Origin: an uncultured Alistipes sp.
GTDB taxonomy: Bacteria > Bacteroidota > Bacteroidia > Bacteroidales > Rikenellaceae
Direction: 5' to 3'
NCBI GenBank assembly: GCA_900553175.1
Contig: USCH01000001.1
Coordinates: 1-64,000, forward strand
Length of the DNA: 64,000 nucleotides
Position numbers and translations under genes: made by a program. Under the pieces are notes generated by a model that was given only the letters and a program-made list of their open reading frames with translations, did no database searches and was not told the DNA's origin. Below are positions 55,206 to 63,583 of the stretch, piece by piece (position 1 is the stretch's first letter; each line of letters begins with the position of its first letter).

Positions 55206-56886
55206 CGGTGTAGAGGTAGCGTTTGATGGAGCGTTTGGGCGTCTTTTCGAATTCGGTGGGGTAGAGCACGATTTCGGCGATCTTCTCGTAGGAGGCCTGC
55301 TGCTCGTTGAGTTCGCGGAGGTTGTTCTGCATGATTTCGGGCAGGGTCTCCTTGTCCACGCCCTCCCGGTCGGCCTCTTCGTAGTCGGGCACGACCAGCG
55401 CCCGCAAACGACCGTTGCCCATGTCGATGACCAGCGACTCGAGCACGAGGTACATGTTGTTGAGCTTGTCCTCGATCTCCTCGGGGTAGATGTTCTGTCC
55501 GTTGCCCGAAAGAATCATGGTCTTCGACCGCCCGCGGATGTAGAGCGTGCCGTCGGGGTCCATCGTGCCCATGTCGCCCGTGTGGAGCCACCCGTCGGCG
55601 TCGAGCACCTTTTGCGTGTCCTTTTCGTTCTTGTAGTAACCCTGCATGACGTGCTCGCCGCGCACGAGAATCTCCCCGGCCGTGCGTTCGGGGTCGGACG
55701 AATCGATCTTCACTTCGAGCAGCCCCTTGAGGTAGGTGCCGCACGACCCCGCCTTGAATTCGTTGTCGGGGGCGAAGCTGATGAGCGGTGCGCACTCGGT
55801 CATGCCGTAGCCGATCGTGATCGGGAATTTGATCTTCATGAGGAACGCTTCGGTCTCCTGGTTCATCGGCGCGCCGCCGACGATGAAGATCGACACGTTG
55901 CCTCCGAAGGCGTCCATGAGCTTCTTGCGGATGACCGAATAGATGGCCGAATTGAGCAGCGGAATCTTGACCGCCAGGCTCATCGGACCCTTTTCGAGCA
56001 GCGGCAGCACCTGCTTGCGGTAGACCTTCTCCAGAATCATCGGCACGCAGCAGATGATCGTGGGCTTCACCACGGCCATCGCTTCGATGAGGATTTTGGG
56101 CGAGGGGATTTTGCCCAGCAGGGTGATGTGGCCGCCGACGGCCAGCGGGGCCAGAAAGTCGAATGCGCAGCCGTAGGCGTGGGCCAGCGGCAGGAACGAC
56201 AGCGTGCGGCCTCCCTTCTGGAAGTATTGGGTGCCCGTGTGGGTGTTGACCGCGTCGCGGGCGAACATCACGTTGCCCGTCAGGTTGTTGACCGTGAGCA
56301 TCACGCCCTTCGAATATCCCGTGGTGCCCGACGTGTAGTTGAGCAGAATTACCTGGTCGGCCGGGATTTCCGGATATTTGATGTCGTTGACGCTGAATCC
56401 TTTGGGGTACTTGACCCGGTAGTTCTTGACGATGTCGCGCTGGAATTTCGAGAGCGATTTGCCGTCGCGTTCGTAGATGGCGTGGAAGTCCGTGAGCGAG
56501 AACACGGCTTCGATCTGCCGGATCTGCCCCTCCTCGATCACGTCCCAGAAGTTGTCGCTCAGGAACAGCAGCCGGCTCTCCGAATGGTTGATGATGTGGA
56601 TGATGTCGGCCGGGGTGAAGTCCTGAAGGATCGGCACGATGACGGCGCCGTAGGTGATCGTGCCGATGTAGGTGATGCACCAGCGGGGGTTGTTGCGCCC
56701 GATCAGAGCGATCTTGTCGCCCTGCCGGATACCGGCCTTTCTGAAGAGGAGATGCAGCTTGGCGATCTCCTTGGCCATTTCGTAGTACGAAAAATTCTCG
56801 TTCTTGAAGTAGTCGGTCAGGGCCGGCAGCTCCCGGTTCTCGCGAAAACTTCTTTCGTAGATTTTCAGCAGATTTTCCTGTAACAT
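55186..56886 (-). CDS. Long-chain acyl-CoA synthetase (AMP-forming)
   Basis: 566-residue adenylate-forming enzyme that activates fatty acids to acyl-CoA. Motifs in order: LNYTSGTTGYSKGVML (A3 P-loop, 184-196), GYGMTECAPLISFAPDNE (A5), WLHTGDMGTMDPDG (A7), GRSKTMILSGNGQNIYPEEI (A8) and, at the C-terminus, EFEKTPKRSIKRYLY with the catalytic lysine. The C-terminal TAAPLNG is an odd tail beyond the usual end and matches the repeat array downstream. Start ATG 56886. It is followed upstream by plsY on the same strand (28 bases), linking fatty-acid activation and phospholipid synthesis. Confidence 0.92.
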   Translation of the reverse strand: MLQENLLKIYERSFRENRELPALTDYFKNENFSYYEMAKEIAKLHLLFRKAGIRQGDKIALIGRNNPRWCITYIGTITYGAVIVPILQDFTPADIIHIINHSESRLLFLSDNFWDVIEEGQIRQIEAVFSLTDFHAIYERDGKSLSKFQRDIVKNYRVKYPKGFSVNDIKYPEIPADQVILLNYTSGTTGYSKGVMLTVNNLTGNVMFARDAVNTHTGTQYFQKGGRTLSFLPLAHAYGCAFDFLAPLAVGGHITLLGKIPSPKILIEAMAVVKPTIICCVPMILEKVYRKQVLPLLEKGPMSLAVKIPLLNSAIYSVIRKKLMDAFGGNVSIFIVGGAPMNQETEAFLMKIKFPITIGYGMTECAPLISFAPDNEFKAGSCGTYLKGLLEVKIDSSDPERTAGEILVRGEHVMQGYYKNEKDTQKVLDADGWLHTGDMGTMDPDGTLYIRGRSKTMILSGNGQNIYPEEIEDKLNNMYLVLESLVIDMGNGRLRALVVPDYEEADREGVDKETLPEIMQNNLRELNEQQASYEKIAEIVLYPTEFEKTPKRSIKRYLYTAAPLNG

Positions 56887-56914
56887 GGGTCGGGTTTTGA
56901 TGGGGAGAGCGGGG

Positions 56915-57619
56915 CTACCGGACCTCGGGGCGGTCCGAACCGTTCGCGGACGGGCGGTTGCCGTTCGTCCGGGCGCGGCGCGGCTTCCAGATGTAGAGTT
57001 TCGATTCGGTGCCCTCTCTGAGACGGCGTATGTTCTTGCGGTGGGTGACCACCAACAGCACGGCGATCACGAACGAGAACGTAACGTAGGCCGTCGAGCC
57101 GTTGACCTTGGGCGAGATGATCGTGAAGACGGGGAAGCAGCACCCGGCGACCATCGAGGCGAGCGACACGTAGTGCGAGAACATCAGCACCACCAGCCAC
57201 ACGCCGAAGCAGAGCAGCGCCGCCGGAGGGTAGATGCCCGTCACGGCCCCCACGAGCGTGGCCACGCCCTTTCCGCCGCGGAAACCCGCGAAGACGGGGA
57301 AGATATGGCCCAGGACGGCTGCCGCCACGGCTCCGATCTTCAGGTTGATGATGTCGTTCTGGCCGATCAGGTCGTCGTACTGCATCAGCTCGATGAGCGT
57401 CACGGCCACGAATCCCTTGAGGAAATCCAGGGCGAAGACGGGCAGGGCGGCCCGCTTGCCCAGCACGCGCAGCATGTTGGTCGTGCCGGCGTTCTTCGAT
57501 CCGTGTTCGCGGATGTCGACGCCGTAATACTTCTTGCCGATCCACACGGCGCTCGGAATCGAGCCCAGCAGATAGGCGATCACGATCATGGTGGTGGCGG
57601 TATAGATGGTCAGAATCAT
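56915..57619 (-). CDS. plsY: Glycerol-3-phosphate acyltransferase PlsY
   Basis: Membrane acyltransferase of 234 residues that moves the acyl group from acyl phosphate to glycerol-3-phosphate, the first step of phospholipid synthesis. Five or so membrane spans; family motifs LLGSIPSAVWIGK, REHGSKNAGTTNMLRVLGK (phosphate-binding GSxNxGxTN), FPVFAGFRGGKGVATLVG and a late conserved SxASM (YVSLASMVA). The C-terminal about 25 residues are basic and polar. ATG 57619 is chosen; an alternative is the in-frame ATG ten codons later. A -7 box is 26 bases upstream. Confidence 0.93.
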   Translation of the reverse strand: MILTIYTATTMIVIAYLLGSIPSAVWIGKKYYGVDIREHGSKNAGTTNMLRVLGKRAALPVFALDFLKGFVAVTLIELMQYDDLIGQNDIINLKIGAVAAAVLGHIFPVFAGFRGGKGVATLVGAVTGIYPPAALLCFGVWLVVLMFSHYVSLASMVAGCCFPVFTIISPKVNGSTAYVTFSFVIAVLLVVTHRKNIRRLREGTESKLYIWKPRRARTNGNRPSANGSDRPEVR

Positions 57620-57644
57620 GGTTCGTCCGGTTGGTTTGGTTGGG

Positions 57645-57652
57645 CAAATATA
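57645..57652 (-). promoter_or_regulatory. -7 box (TATATTTG) for plsY
   Basis: Minus-strand TATATTTG fits TAnnTTTG; leader about 20 bases. Confidence 0.65.
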
Positions 57653-57726
57653 ACAAAAAATTCGGTAACCGGACCATTCGGCGCCAAAAATCCGCGGCCG
57701 CGGCCGCCATATTCCGAGAATTGTCG

Positions 57727-57734
57727 TATCTTTG
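57727..57734 (+). promoter_or_regulatory. -7 box (TATCTTTG) for the YitT-type gene
   Basis: TATCTTTG fits TAnnTTTG; the leader before ATG 57841 would be about 100 bases. Confidence 0.6.
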
Positions 57735-57840
57735 CCGTAGCAAACATCGGTGCGGCGAGACGTGTCGGAGGCTGCGCTCCGGACCATCCGTCCGGAGACG
57801 GCCGCGCGGTGTCGGCGCCGGCCGGACAAACCTGATTTCT

Positions 57841-58830
57841 ATGAATACGAAAGCGTGGATCGAGCCCATGGGATCGTGGGCGTGGTGGCGTTCGTGGGTG
57901 CTTATTTTTCTCGGATGCATGCTCATGGGGGCGGCTTTCGTGCTCTTCATCAACCCCTACAAGTTCGTTCCGGGCGGTGTCTACGGCATGGGCATCGTCC
58001 TGCACAACATCTTCCCGTCGGTCCAGGTCGGAACCTTCGGCTACATGTTCGACATCCCGCTCATGCTCGCCGCGCTGCTGATCTTCGGCGGGCAGTTCGG
58101 TACGCGCACGGTCGTCGCGGCGCTTTTCACGCCGGGCTTCATGAACGTGCTCACGCGGCTGGTCTATCCCGACGAGGCGGCCATCGAGGCGCTCGACCCC
58201 GCGCAGCTGCTGGGCGGCCACCTCGACCTGTCGAACGATCTGCTGCTCACCTGCATCATGGGGGCGGTGATGATCGGCGTGGGCCAGGGGCTCGTCGTGC
58301 GGCAGCAGGCCACTACGGGCGGCACCGACATCGTGGGCATGCTGTTGCAGAAGTTCTGCGGCATCAAGTTCTCGACGGGAATCTTCCTGGCCGACGGGTT
58401 CGTCGTCCTCTCCGGACTGGTGGTCATCGGCTTCGGACTGGGCACGCAGGATGCGGCGCCCAACGGCTGGATGCTGACGCTCTATTCGCTGCTGACGATT
58501 TACGCCTCGTCGCGCGTGGTGGCCTACATGCTCGACGGCGCCTCGTACGACAAGCTGCTCTTCATCATCAGCGACCATCACGAATCGCTCAAGCGGTTCA
58601 TCATCGACGATCTGGACCGCAGCGCCACCTACATCAAGTCCCGCGGCATGTACACCGGCACGCAGCGGGAGATGATCTTCCTGGTGGTGAGCCGCAAGGA
58701 GGTGCGTCTGGTCCAGCACAAGATCAAGGAGATCGATCCCCGGGCGTTCGTCGTGGTGACCGATGCCTACGAGACCTTCGGCGAGGGCTTCAAGCAGTTC
58801 CCCGAAAAGTCCGACATCCAGGCGGAGTAG
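57841..58830 (+). CDS. YitT-family membrane protein (DUF161/DUF2179)
   Basis: 329-residue membrane protein with about five to six hydrophobic segments (20-45, 55-130, 150-225) including GCMLMGAAFVLFINPYKFVP and GQGLVVRQQATTGGTDIVG, followed by a soluble C-terminal DUF2179 domain (about 245-325, with SATYIKSRGMYTGTQREMIF and LVVSRKEVRLVQHKIKEIDP). Function in this family is not settled; a transport or sensory role is proposed for relatives. It precedes miaB by about 75 bases on the same strand. Confidence 0.85.
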   Translation: MNTKAWIEPMGSWAWWRSWVLIFLGCMLMGAAFVLFINPYKFVPGGVYGMGIVLHNIFPSVQVGTFGYMFDIPLMLAALLIFGGQFGTRTVVAALFTPGFMNVLTRLVYPDEAAIEALDPAQLLGGHLDLSNDLLLTCIMGAVMIGVGQGLVVRQQATTGGTDIVGMLLQKFCGIKFSTGIFLADGFVVLSGLVVIGFGLGTQDAAPNGWMLTLYSLLTIYASSRVVAYMLDGASYDKLLFIISDHHESLKRFIIDDLDRSATYIKSRGMYTGTQREMIFLVVSRKEVRLVQHKIKEIDPRAFVVVTDAYETFGEGFKQFPEKSDIQAE

Positions 58831-58904
58831 CGGGCTGCCGCTTTTTCCCGGGCAGGGCGGCCGGCCCTCCCGAATGTTGCACGATTGAAAATTATTCTTT
58901 GGAT

Positions 58905-60248
58905 TTGAATGTAAATGCTTTGCGACCCCTCGCGGGTGCCGGTCGGAAACTGTTCATCGAGACCTACGGCTGTCAGATGAACGTCGGCGATTCGGAGATC
59001 GTCCTTGCGGTCATGCAGGGGGAGGGGTACGTCCACACCGAACGGGCCGAGGAGGCCGATGTGATTCTCATCAACACCTGCTCGATCCGCGACAACGCCG
59101 AACAGCGCATCTGGGGGCGTCTGGCCGAGATGAAGCGGCTGCGGAAACTTCGTCCGCAGCTCGTCGTCGGCATCATCGGCTGCATGGCCGAGCGGCTGAA
59201 GGAGCGGCTGCTCGAAGGGCCTTCGGGCGTCGATGTCGTCGCCGGCCCCGACGCCTACCGCGATCTGCCGCGTCTGGTGCGCGAAGCCGAAGCGGGCGGC
59301 AAGGGGGTCAACGTGCTGCTCTCGACCGAGGAGACCTACGCCGAAATCGCCCCCGTGCGGTTGGACAGGAACGGCGTCAGCGCCTTCGTGTCGATCATGC
59401 GCGGCTGCAATAACTTCTGCTCCTACTGCGTGGTGCCCTACACCCGCGGCCGCGAGCGGAGCCGCGATCCCGAAACCATCCTTGCGGAGGTGCGCTCGCT
59501 CTTCGACAACGGCTACCGCGAGGTGACGCTCCTCGGGCAGAACGTCAACTCCTACCGCTTCGGCGAGGTCGGTTTCCCCGAGCTGATGCGGCTCGTGGCG
59601 TCGGTTTCGCCGCTGCTGCGCGTGCGTTTCGCCACGTCGCACCCCAAGGACATGAGCGACCGTCTGCTCGACGTCATGGCTTCGACGCCCAACATCTGCC
59701 GTTCGATCCACCTGCCGGCCCAGTCGGGCGCCACGTCGATGCTCGACCGCATGAACCGCAGGTACACGCGCGAATGGTATCTGGGCCGCATCGCCGCCAT
59801 CCGGCAGCGCATGCCCGACTGCGGCATCACGACCGACCTCATCGCCGGGTTCTCGGGCGAGACCGAGGAGGAGCACGCCGCGACGCTCTCGCTCATGCGC
59901 GAGGTGGGCTACGACTTCGCCTTCATGTTCAAGTATTCGGAGCGTCCCGGCACCTTCGCCTCGAAGCACCTGCCCGACGACGTGCCCGACGAGGTGAAGT
60001 CGCGGCGTCTGCAGGAGATCATCGCCCTGCAGAACGAGTTGGGGGCTGCGAGCTATCGGCGCGATGTGGGCCGGGAGTTCGAAGTGCTGGTCGAGAGCGT
60101 CTCGAAGCGCGACCCCGGCCAGCTCTCGGGCCGCACGTCGCAGAACAAGGTGGTGGTCTTCGACCGCGGGGAGCACCGCATCGGCGACTACGTGCGCGTG
60201 CGCATCACGGGGTGCACGTCGGCCACGCTGTTCGGCGAGGAGATATAA
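58905..60248 (+). CDS. miaB: tRNA-2-methylthio-N6-dimethylallyladenosine synthase
   Basis: Radical-SAM methylthiotransferase modifying A37 of tRNAs that read UNN codons. About 447 residues. N-terminal UPF0004 domain with cysteines in IETYGCQMN, NTCSIRDNAEQR and GIIGCMAERL that hold the auxiliary cluster; radical-SAM motif CNNFCSYCVVPYTRG; C-terminal TRAM domain (about 380-445, GRTSQNKVVVFDRGEHRIGD). No in-frame ATG precedes the conserved start, so initiation must be at TTG (58899, 58905 or 58920); 58905 gives MNVNALRPLAGAGRK. The long open frame upstream is a shadow of the YitT-type gene. Confidence 0.92.
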   Translation: MNVNALRPLAGAGRKLFIETYGCQMNVGDSEIVLAVMQGEGYVHTERAEEADVILINTCSIRDNAEQRIWGRLAEMKRLRKLRPQLVVGIIGCMAERLKERLLEGPSGVDVVAGPDAYRDLPRLVREAEAGGKGVNVLLSTEETYAEIAPVRLDRNGVSAFVSIMRGCNNFCSYCVVPYTRGRERSRDPETILAEVRSLFDNGYREVTLLGQNVNSYRFGEVGFPELMRLVASVSPLLRVRFATSHPKDMSDRLLDVMASTPNICRSIHLPAQSGATSMLDRMNRRYTREWYLGRIAAIRQRMPDCGITTDLIAGFSGETEEEHAATLSLMREVGYDFAFMFKYSERPGTFASKHLPDDVPDEVKSRRLQEIIALQNELGAASYRRDVGREFEVLVESVSKRDPGQLSGRTSQNKVVVFDRGEHRIGDYVRVRITGCTSATLFGEEI

Positions 60249-60280
60249 AATTAGCGGCCGCAGCCTGCGGGGCGAGCAGA

Positions 60281-60329
60281 GCGAGCCTCCGCCGGGGGAG
60301 GCTGCGGCTCGCGCAGCTCTGCGAGCTGC
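60281..60329 (+). other. Structured leader before the RNA-helicase gene
   Basis: Two adjacent hairpins lie in the 114-base gap between miaB and the helicase: AGCCTCC/GGAGGCT (60284-60290 with 60297-60303, inside longer GCGAG/CTCGC arms) and GCAGCTC-TGC-GAGCTGC (60313-60329). There is no T run; an AT-rich stretch leads to the start codon. Could be a regulatory 5' structure. Confidence 0.5.
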
Positions 60330-60362
60330 AACAATTGGAACAAATACAAAAAAACGATAATT

Positions 60363-61844
60363 ATGCGATTCGACGAACTGGACCTCGAAGATGAGATTCT
60401 CGACGGTCTCTACGATATGAATTTCAGCGAGATGACCCCTGTGCAGGAGCACACCATCCCGGTCATTCTCTCCGGCCGCGACCTGATCGGCTGCGCACAG
60501 ACCGGCACGGGCAAGACGGCGGCCTACACGCTGCCGCTGCTCAACCGCCTCCTGATCGAGGGCAACGAGGACAACGTCATCAAGTCGGTCATCATCGTGC
60601 CCACGCGCGAGCTGGCGCAGCAGATCGACCAGCAGTTCCAGGGGTTCTCCTACTACCTGCCCGTCTCGACGACGGTCGTCTACGGCGGCGGCGACGGCAA
60701 GGGCTGGGACGTGCAGAAGCGCGGCATGCTGCTGGGCTCCGACGTGGTGATCGCCACCCCGGGCCGCATGATTTCGCACATCCAGAACAGCGGCATCGAC
60801 CTCTCGCACGTCGAGTGTCTGATCCTCGACGAGGCCGACCGCATGCTGGACATGGGTTTCAGCGACGACATCATGAAGATCGTCTCCTACATGCCCAAGA
60901 CGCGGCAGACCGTGATGTTCTCGGCCACGCTGCCTCCGAAGATCCGCGAATTGGCCCGCACCATCCTGCATGATCCCGCCGAGGTCAACATCGCCATTTC
61001 GAAACCCAACGAAGCGATCGACCAGTCGGCCTTTGTCTGCTACGAGCGTCAGAAGCTGGGCATCATCCGCGAGCTTTTCGCCGAGCCGACCGACTCGAAA
61101 ACCATCATCTTCTCCTCGTCGAAGCTCAAGGTCAAGGAACTGGCCCATACGCTCAAGCGCATGAAGCTCAACGTGGCCGCCATGCACTCCGACCTGGAGC
61201 AGGCGCAGCGCGAGGAGGTGATGCTCGCTTTCAAGAACAACAAAATCGACATTCTGGTCGCTACGGACATCGTGGCGCGCGGCATCGACATCGAGGACAT
61301 CGGACTGGTCATCAATTACGACGTGCCGCACGACCCCGAGGACTACATCCACCGCATCGGCCGCACGGCGCGTGCTGCGGCTTCGGGCCGCGCCATCACC
61401 TTCGTCAACGAGGAGGAGCAGGGCAAGTTCCACCGCATCGAGCGTTTCATCGAACGCGACATCCCGAAGGCCGACCTGCCCGCACCGGTGGGCGAGGGGC
61501 CGAAATACGCTCCCGACGAGAGCCGGGGCGGAGGCCGCGGCCGCGGCGGACGTCCGGGGGCCGGTTCGGGTCGCGGAAACCGCGATCGGGGCCGCCGCAG
61601 CCGGGGTGACCGGAGCGATCGGGGGGATCGGAAGCGCGACGAGGCATCCGTTGCCGCCGCAGCGTCCGATGCGGCGGCCGCAGCCGCACCCGTCGACAAC
61701 GACCATGCGTCGGGCCGCGGCGAGGGCAACCGCGGTTCGCGCGACCGCAAACGGCGCCACCGGGGCGGACGCCATCGCCGCCGCGGCGGCGAGAACGCTC
61801 CGCAGAACGGAGCCGGGGAGAGCGCCCTCCCCGCGAAGGAGTGA
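60363..61844 (+). CDS. DEAD-box RNA helicase (RhlE-like)
   Basis: 493-residue ATP-dependent RNA helicase. Q motif near FSEMTPVQEHTIPVILSG, Walker A AQTGTGKT (45-52), PTRELAQQ, TPGRM, DEAD box as ILDEADRMLDMGF, SAT in FSATLPPKI, and the second RecA domain with ATDIVARGIDIEDIG and HRIGRTARA. The C-terminal about 110 residues are disordered and Gly/Arg/Asp-rich, with RGG-like elements (GGRGRGGRPGAGSGRG) and a basic end (KRRHRGGRHRRRGG) for RNA contact. Probably aids ribosome assembly or mRNA turnover. A structured leader precedes it. Confidence 0.94.
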   Translation: MRFDELDLEDEILDGLYDMNFSEMTPVQEHTIPVILSGRDLIGCAQTGTGKTAAYTLPLLNRLLIEGNEDNVIKSVIIVPTRELAQQIDQQFQGFSYYLPVSTTVVYGGGDGKGWDVQKRGMLLGSDVVIATPGRMISHIQNSGIDLSHVECLILDEADRMLDMGFSDDIMKIVSYMPKTRQTVMFSATLPPKIRELARTILHDPAEVNIAISKPNEAIDQSAFVCYERQKLGIIRELFAEPTDSKTIIFSSSKLKVKELAHTLKRMKLNVAAMHSDLEQAQREEVMLAFKNNKIDILVATDIVARGIDIEDIGLVINYDVPHDPEDYIHRIGRTARAAASGRAITFVNEEEQGKFHRIERFIERDIPKADLPAPVGEGPKYAPDESRGGGRGRGGRPGAGSGRGNRDRGRRSRGDRSDRGDRKRDEASVAAAASDAAAAAAPVDNDHASGRGEGNRGSRDRKRRHRGGRHRRRGGENAPQNGAGESALPAKE

Positions 61845-61871
61845 TCGTCGCTCCGACGCCTCATGAAGGAA

Positions 61872-61903
61872 AACCGCCCCTGCCGATTCCGGCGGGGGCG
61901 GTT
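61872..61903. terminator. Bidirectional terminator between the helicase and DMT-type genes
   Basis: A 14-pair stem (61872-61885 with 61890-61903, one G-U) closes the tetraloop ATTC, with short T/A runs on either side. It separates convergent genes. Confidence 0.82.
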
Positions 61904-61947
61904 CGTTCTCTGCTGAAGCGTGAGTCCGGTCCGGTGCGCACCGGCTC

Positions 61948-62313
61948 TTATTTCCGGAAGATGAAGTAGACGGCCAGCACCAGACAGGCGAATCCGGCCA
62001 GATGGTTCCAGCGCAGCGTCTCCGAACGCATGAAGACCAAAGCGAAGAGCGTGAAGACCGTAAGCGACACCACCTCCTGAATCACTTTGAGCTCCCAAAG
62101 CGTGAACGGCCCGCCGAACTGGGCCGAGCCGATGCGGTTGGCCGGCACCTGAAAACAGTATTCGAGCAGGGCGATGCCCCAGCTCAGCAGGATGATGACC
62201 GCCATCCCGAAGCGCTCCAGCCGGGATTTGAATGCGATGTGCCCGTACCAGGCCAGCGTCATGAAGGCGTTCGAGACGATGAGCAGTCCGACGGTTGCGA
62301 ATCCTTTCAGCAT
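61948..62313 (-). CDS. DMT-superfamily small membrane protein (DUF486)
   Basis: 121-residue protein with four membrane segments of the DUF486/DMT type: LLIVSNAFMTLAWYGHIAF, FGMAVIILLSWGIALLEYCF, VIQEVVSLTVFTLFALVFM and LAGFACLVLAVYFIF, with the family tract QVPANRIG. Function unknown; small-molecule transport is likely. ATG 62313 overlaps the HAD-gene stop by seven bases, so the two are translationally coupled. Confidence 0.85.
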   Translation of the reverse strand: MLKGFATVGLLIVSNAFMTLAWYGHIAFKSRLERFGMAVIILLSWGIALLEYCFQVPANRIGSAQFGGPFTLWELKVIQEVVSLTVFTLFALVFMRSETLRWNHLAGFACLVLAVYFIFRK

Positions 62314-62975
62314 GATTTTTCCAGAATGGCGTTCAGATCGGTGATGTCGGCGAACGTGTCGATGATCGGGTCGGCGCAGGTTTCGGCGGCCAGCACCTCG
62401 CGCCCGAGGGTGGTGGTCAGCGCCACGATGCGGCCCGCTCCGGCCCGGCGGGCCGATTCGATGCCCGCCCTGGCATCCTCGAAGACGACGCACGCTTCGG
62501 GTGCGAGCCCCAGCCCGGCGGCCGCCGTGAGGTAGATCTCGGGATCGGGCTTGCAGCGGGTGACCCGGTCGCCCGAGACGATCGCCTCGAAATAACCGTC
62601 GAGACCGCAGCGGTCGAGCACGAAATCGACATTCGTGCGGCATCCCGACGAGCCGACGGCACAACGCACGCCTGCGGTCCGGAGCCGGTCGAGCAGCTCC
62701 TTCAGCCCGTCGACCGGACGGATCGTCGGCGCATAGATTTCGCGGTAGATCGCCTCCTTTTCGTCGGCCAGCGCCTCCAATCCCTTCCGGCGGATCGTCT
62801 CCTCGGGCAGTATGGCGCGCATGATGTCGTCGTTGCCCATGCCGAAGGCCCCGAAGAGTTTCTCGCGCCAGTCGCTCACGCCGTAGCGCCGGCAGAATAT
62901 TTCGAATGCCTTCACGTGCACGGCGCTGTTGTCCACCAGCGTGCCGTCCATGTCGAACAAAGCTCCCTGAATCAT
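62307..62975 (-). CDS. HAD-family phosphatase/beta-phosphoglucomutase-like
   Basis: 222-residue HAD hydrolase, subfamily IA with a helical cap. Motif I FDMDGTLVDNS (Asp8, Asp10), motif II VGSSGCRTN, motif III with KPDPEIYL, motif IV VVFEDARAGIESARRAG. These are typical of beta-phosphoglucomutase-like and sugar-phosphate phosphatases; the exact substrate cannot be read. ATG 62975 is preferred to an open frame reaching 63092 that crosses the promoter. Confidence 0.9.
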   Translation of the reverse strand: MIQGALFDMDGTLVDNSAVHVKAFEIFCRRYGVSDWREKLFGAFGMGNDDIMRAILPEETIRRKGLEALADEKEAIYREIYAPTIRPVDGLKELLDRLRTAGVRCAVGSSGCRTNVDFVLDRCGLDGYFEAIVSGDRVTRCKPDPEIYLTAAAGLGLAPEACVVFEDARAGIESARRAGAGRIVALTTTLGREVLAAETCADPIIDTFADITDLNAILEKSC

Positions 62976-62994
62976 TTCGTCTGTTTTTTCCGGG

Positions 62995-63002
62995 CAAAGG
63001 TA
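62995..63002 (-). promoter_or_regulatory. -7 box (TACCTTTG) for the HAD/DMT operon
   Basis: Minus-strand TACCTTTG fits TAnnTTTG, 20 bases before ATG 62975. Confidence 0.65.
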
Positions 63003-63056
63003 GTGAAAAATCCGCTTCCGCCGCGTTTCCGGCGTGCGATTGTCGGGAAAATGGCT

Positions 63057-63064
63057 TAACTTTG
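63057..63064 (+). promoter_or_regulatory. -7 box (TAACTTTG) for the YbaK-type gene
   Basis: TAACTTTG fits TAnnTTTG, about 16-22 bases before the start codon; divergent from the box at 62995-63002. Confidence 0.65.
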
Positions 63065-63079
63065 TCTCCTCTCTTGCGA

Positions 63080-63583
63080 ATGGATATGGCACGTGCGAAA
63101 ACAGAGAAGACCAATGCGGCGCGCCTGCTCGACCGGGCCGGCATCGCCTATGAACTGATCCCTTACCGGGTGGACGAGGAGCATCTGGCGGCCGTGCATG
63201 TGGCCGAACAGCTGGGCGAACCGATCGAATGCGTCTTCAAGACGCTGGTCCTGCGCGGCGACCGGACGGGGCTCTTCGTCTGCGTCGTGCCGGGCGACCA
63301 CGAGGTCGACCTCAAGGCGGCGGCCCGCATATCGGGCAACAAGAAAGCCGACCTCATCCCCATGAAAGAGCTGCTGCCGTCGACCGGATACATCCGCGGC
63401 GGCTGTTCGCCGATCGGGATGCGCAAACCGCTGCCCACCTACATCCACCTCTCGGCCGCGGAACACCCCTATATCTACATCAGCGCCGGCGTGCGGGGGC
63501 TGCAATTGCGCCTCGCCCCGCAGGACCTGGCGGCCTACGTCGGTGCGGTCCTGGCCGATCTGAGCCGTCCGCCGCAGGGTTAG
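63080..63583 (+). CDS. ybaK: Cys-tRNA(Pro)/Cys-tRNA deacylase (YbaK/EbsC type)
   Basis: Trans-editing protein of 167 residues that hydrolyses mischarged Cys-tRNA(Pro). Fold landmarks are TNAARLLDRAGIAYELIPY, ECVFKTLVLRGDRTGLFVCV, AARISGNKKADLIPMKELLP, and the active-site region TGYIRGGCSPIGMRKPLPTY, with the conserved GGxSPxG. ATG 63080 is the first start after the -7 box; ATG 63086 is equally possible. It ends four bases into the convergent partial gene. Confidence 0.92.
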   Translation: MDMARAKTEKTNAARLLDRAGIAYELIPYRVDEEHLAAVHVAEQLGEPIECVFKTLVLRGDRTGLFVCVVPGDHEVDLKAAARISGNKKADLIPMKELLPSTGYIRGGCSPIGMRKPLPTYIHLSAAEHPYIYISAGVRGLQLRLAPQDLAAYVGAVLADLSRPPQG

